Assembly (NCBI GenBank): GCA_023269645.1
Contig: JAHFPR010000157.1
Span: 1 to 5,179 of the forward strand
Reading direction: 5' to 3'
From: Alphaproteobacteria bacterium
GTDB taxonomy: Bacteria > Pseudomonadota > Alphaproteobacteria > Rickettsiales > UBA8987
Length of the DNA stretch: 5,179 nt
Position 1 is the stretch's first letter. Every line of letters starts with the position of its first letter. Below, one piece after another: positions 5,019 to 5,179 of the stretch. The notes below the pieces were generated by a model. It saw nothing but the letters and a program-made list of their open reading frames with translations. It was not told where the DNA came from and did no database searches. Made by a program: the position numbers and the translations under genes.

Positions 5019-5022
5019 GGGA
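5017..5022 (+). promoter_or_regulatory. Ribosome binding site of hemE
   Basis: TAGGGA lies 8 bases before the GTG at 5031. It supports GTG as the initiation codon, since no ATG lies in frame close to the conserved N-terminus. Confidence 0.65.
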
Positions 5023-5030
5023 TACCTTGC

Positions 5031-5179
5031 GTGAATCTTTCCATACCTAAGCCGTTCCTGGAAGCCTTGCGGGGAAAACAGCCTTCTGTTCCTCCAGTAT
5101 GGATGATGCGTCAGGCAGGAAGATATCTTCCGGAATATAATGCGGTGAGGAAGCAGGCGGGATCTTTCCTTGAAGTATG
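5031..5179 (+). CDS. hemE: Uroporphyrinogen decarboxylase (5' part, runs off the window)
   Basis: The first 49 residues are visible. HemE decarboxylates the four acetate side chains of uroporphyrinogen III to give coproporphyrinogen III in haem synthesis. Identification rests on KPFLEALRGKQPSVPPVWMM followed by RQAGRYLPEYNAVRKQAGSF (residues 27-46), the hallmark N-terminal motif of the family, with Arg27, Gln28 and Arg31 corresponding to substrate-pocket residues. GTG at 5031 is taken as the start: there is no ATG near the conserved region upstream, and TAGGGA at 5017-5022 lies 8 bp before it. Translation begins immediately after the AT-rich part of the origin, so its promoter must lie inside that segment. 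It is read away from the origin, divergent from ppsR. Confidence 0.95.
   Translation, partial: MNLSIPKPFLEALRGKQPSVPPVWMMRQAGRYLPEYNAVRKQAGSFLEV

Larger units (their letters stand above)
4685..5030. other. oriC: Probable chromosomal replication origin (oriC)
   Basis: This is the only long gene-free stretch in the window. It lies between divergent ppsR (RP001-type gene) and hemE, the position of the origin in Caulobacter and Rickettsia. It contains about eight 9-mers that fit or nearly fit the DnaA box (TTATCCACA or TTWTNCACA), several GGGATAA-type repeats, a run of DnaA-trio-like triplets, and a 52-bp segment (4967-5018) with only 9 G/C bases. The order is DnaA boxes near ppsR, weaker GGGATAA sites in the middle, and the unwinding segment next to hemE. 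No TTAA occurs anywhere in the interval, so there is no standard CtrA box. One GANTC site lies at 4755-4759. I saw no clear IHF site. Origin function is inferred from context and motifs. Confidence 0.88.

Overview
The window holds the gene neighbourhood around a probable chromosomal replication origin of an alphaproteobacterium. The evidence is gene order. A minus-strand run ppsR-aroE-coaE-dnaQ is read leftwards, hemE is read rightwards, and between ppsR and hemE lies a 346-bp non-coding, partly AT-rich stretch full of DnaA-box-like 9-mers. The hemE/RP001 junction (RP001 being, as I recall, the ppsR/DUF299 family) is the origin location described for Caulobacter crescentus and Rickettsia prowazekii. 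The coding DNA is fairly GC-rich. I cannot name the order or genus.

Layout from left to right: (1) 1-157, the 3' end of a plus-strand gene for a Lys/Ala-rich tail. (2) 173-1456, a plus-strand gene for an exported, Pro/Ala-rich protein of unknown function that shares a Gly-Trp-x3-Val-Glu motif with its neighbour. (3) 1460-2137, dnaQ on the minus strand, converging on the previous gene with only 3 bp between stop codons. (4) 2142-2210, an inverted array of short CAAGT-type repeats running from inside the end of coaE almost to the dnaQ start. (5) 2180-2782, coaE. (6) 2791-2900, a larger inverted array of the octamer GATATAAG running from the end of aroE almost to the coaE start. (7) 2884-3846, aroE, overlapping ppsR by 11 bp. 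(8) 3836-4684, ppsR. (9) 4685-5030, the probable oriC. (10) 5031-5179, the start of hemE, cut by the window edge.

The minus-strand genes look like one transcription unit starting at the origin: a PEP-metabolism regulator, shikimate dehydrogenase, the last enzyme of CoA synthesis and the Pol III proofreading subunit. These genes and hemE all point away from the origin, along the direction of fork movement. The two exported-protein genes at the left point towards it.

Two things deserve attention. The origin shows a recognisable unwinding module: a DnaA-box-like site, then seven DnaA-trio-like triplets, then a very AT-rich segment. It has no TTAA half-site and so no canonical CtrA box. Separately, two related inverted tandem-repeat arrays occupy consecutive intergenic gaps of the operon. 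In both cases the repeat itself encodes the last residues and stop codon of the upstream gene and ends a few bases before the next start codon.
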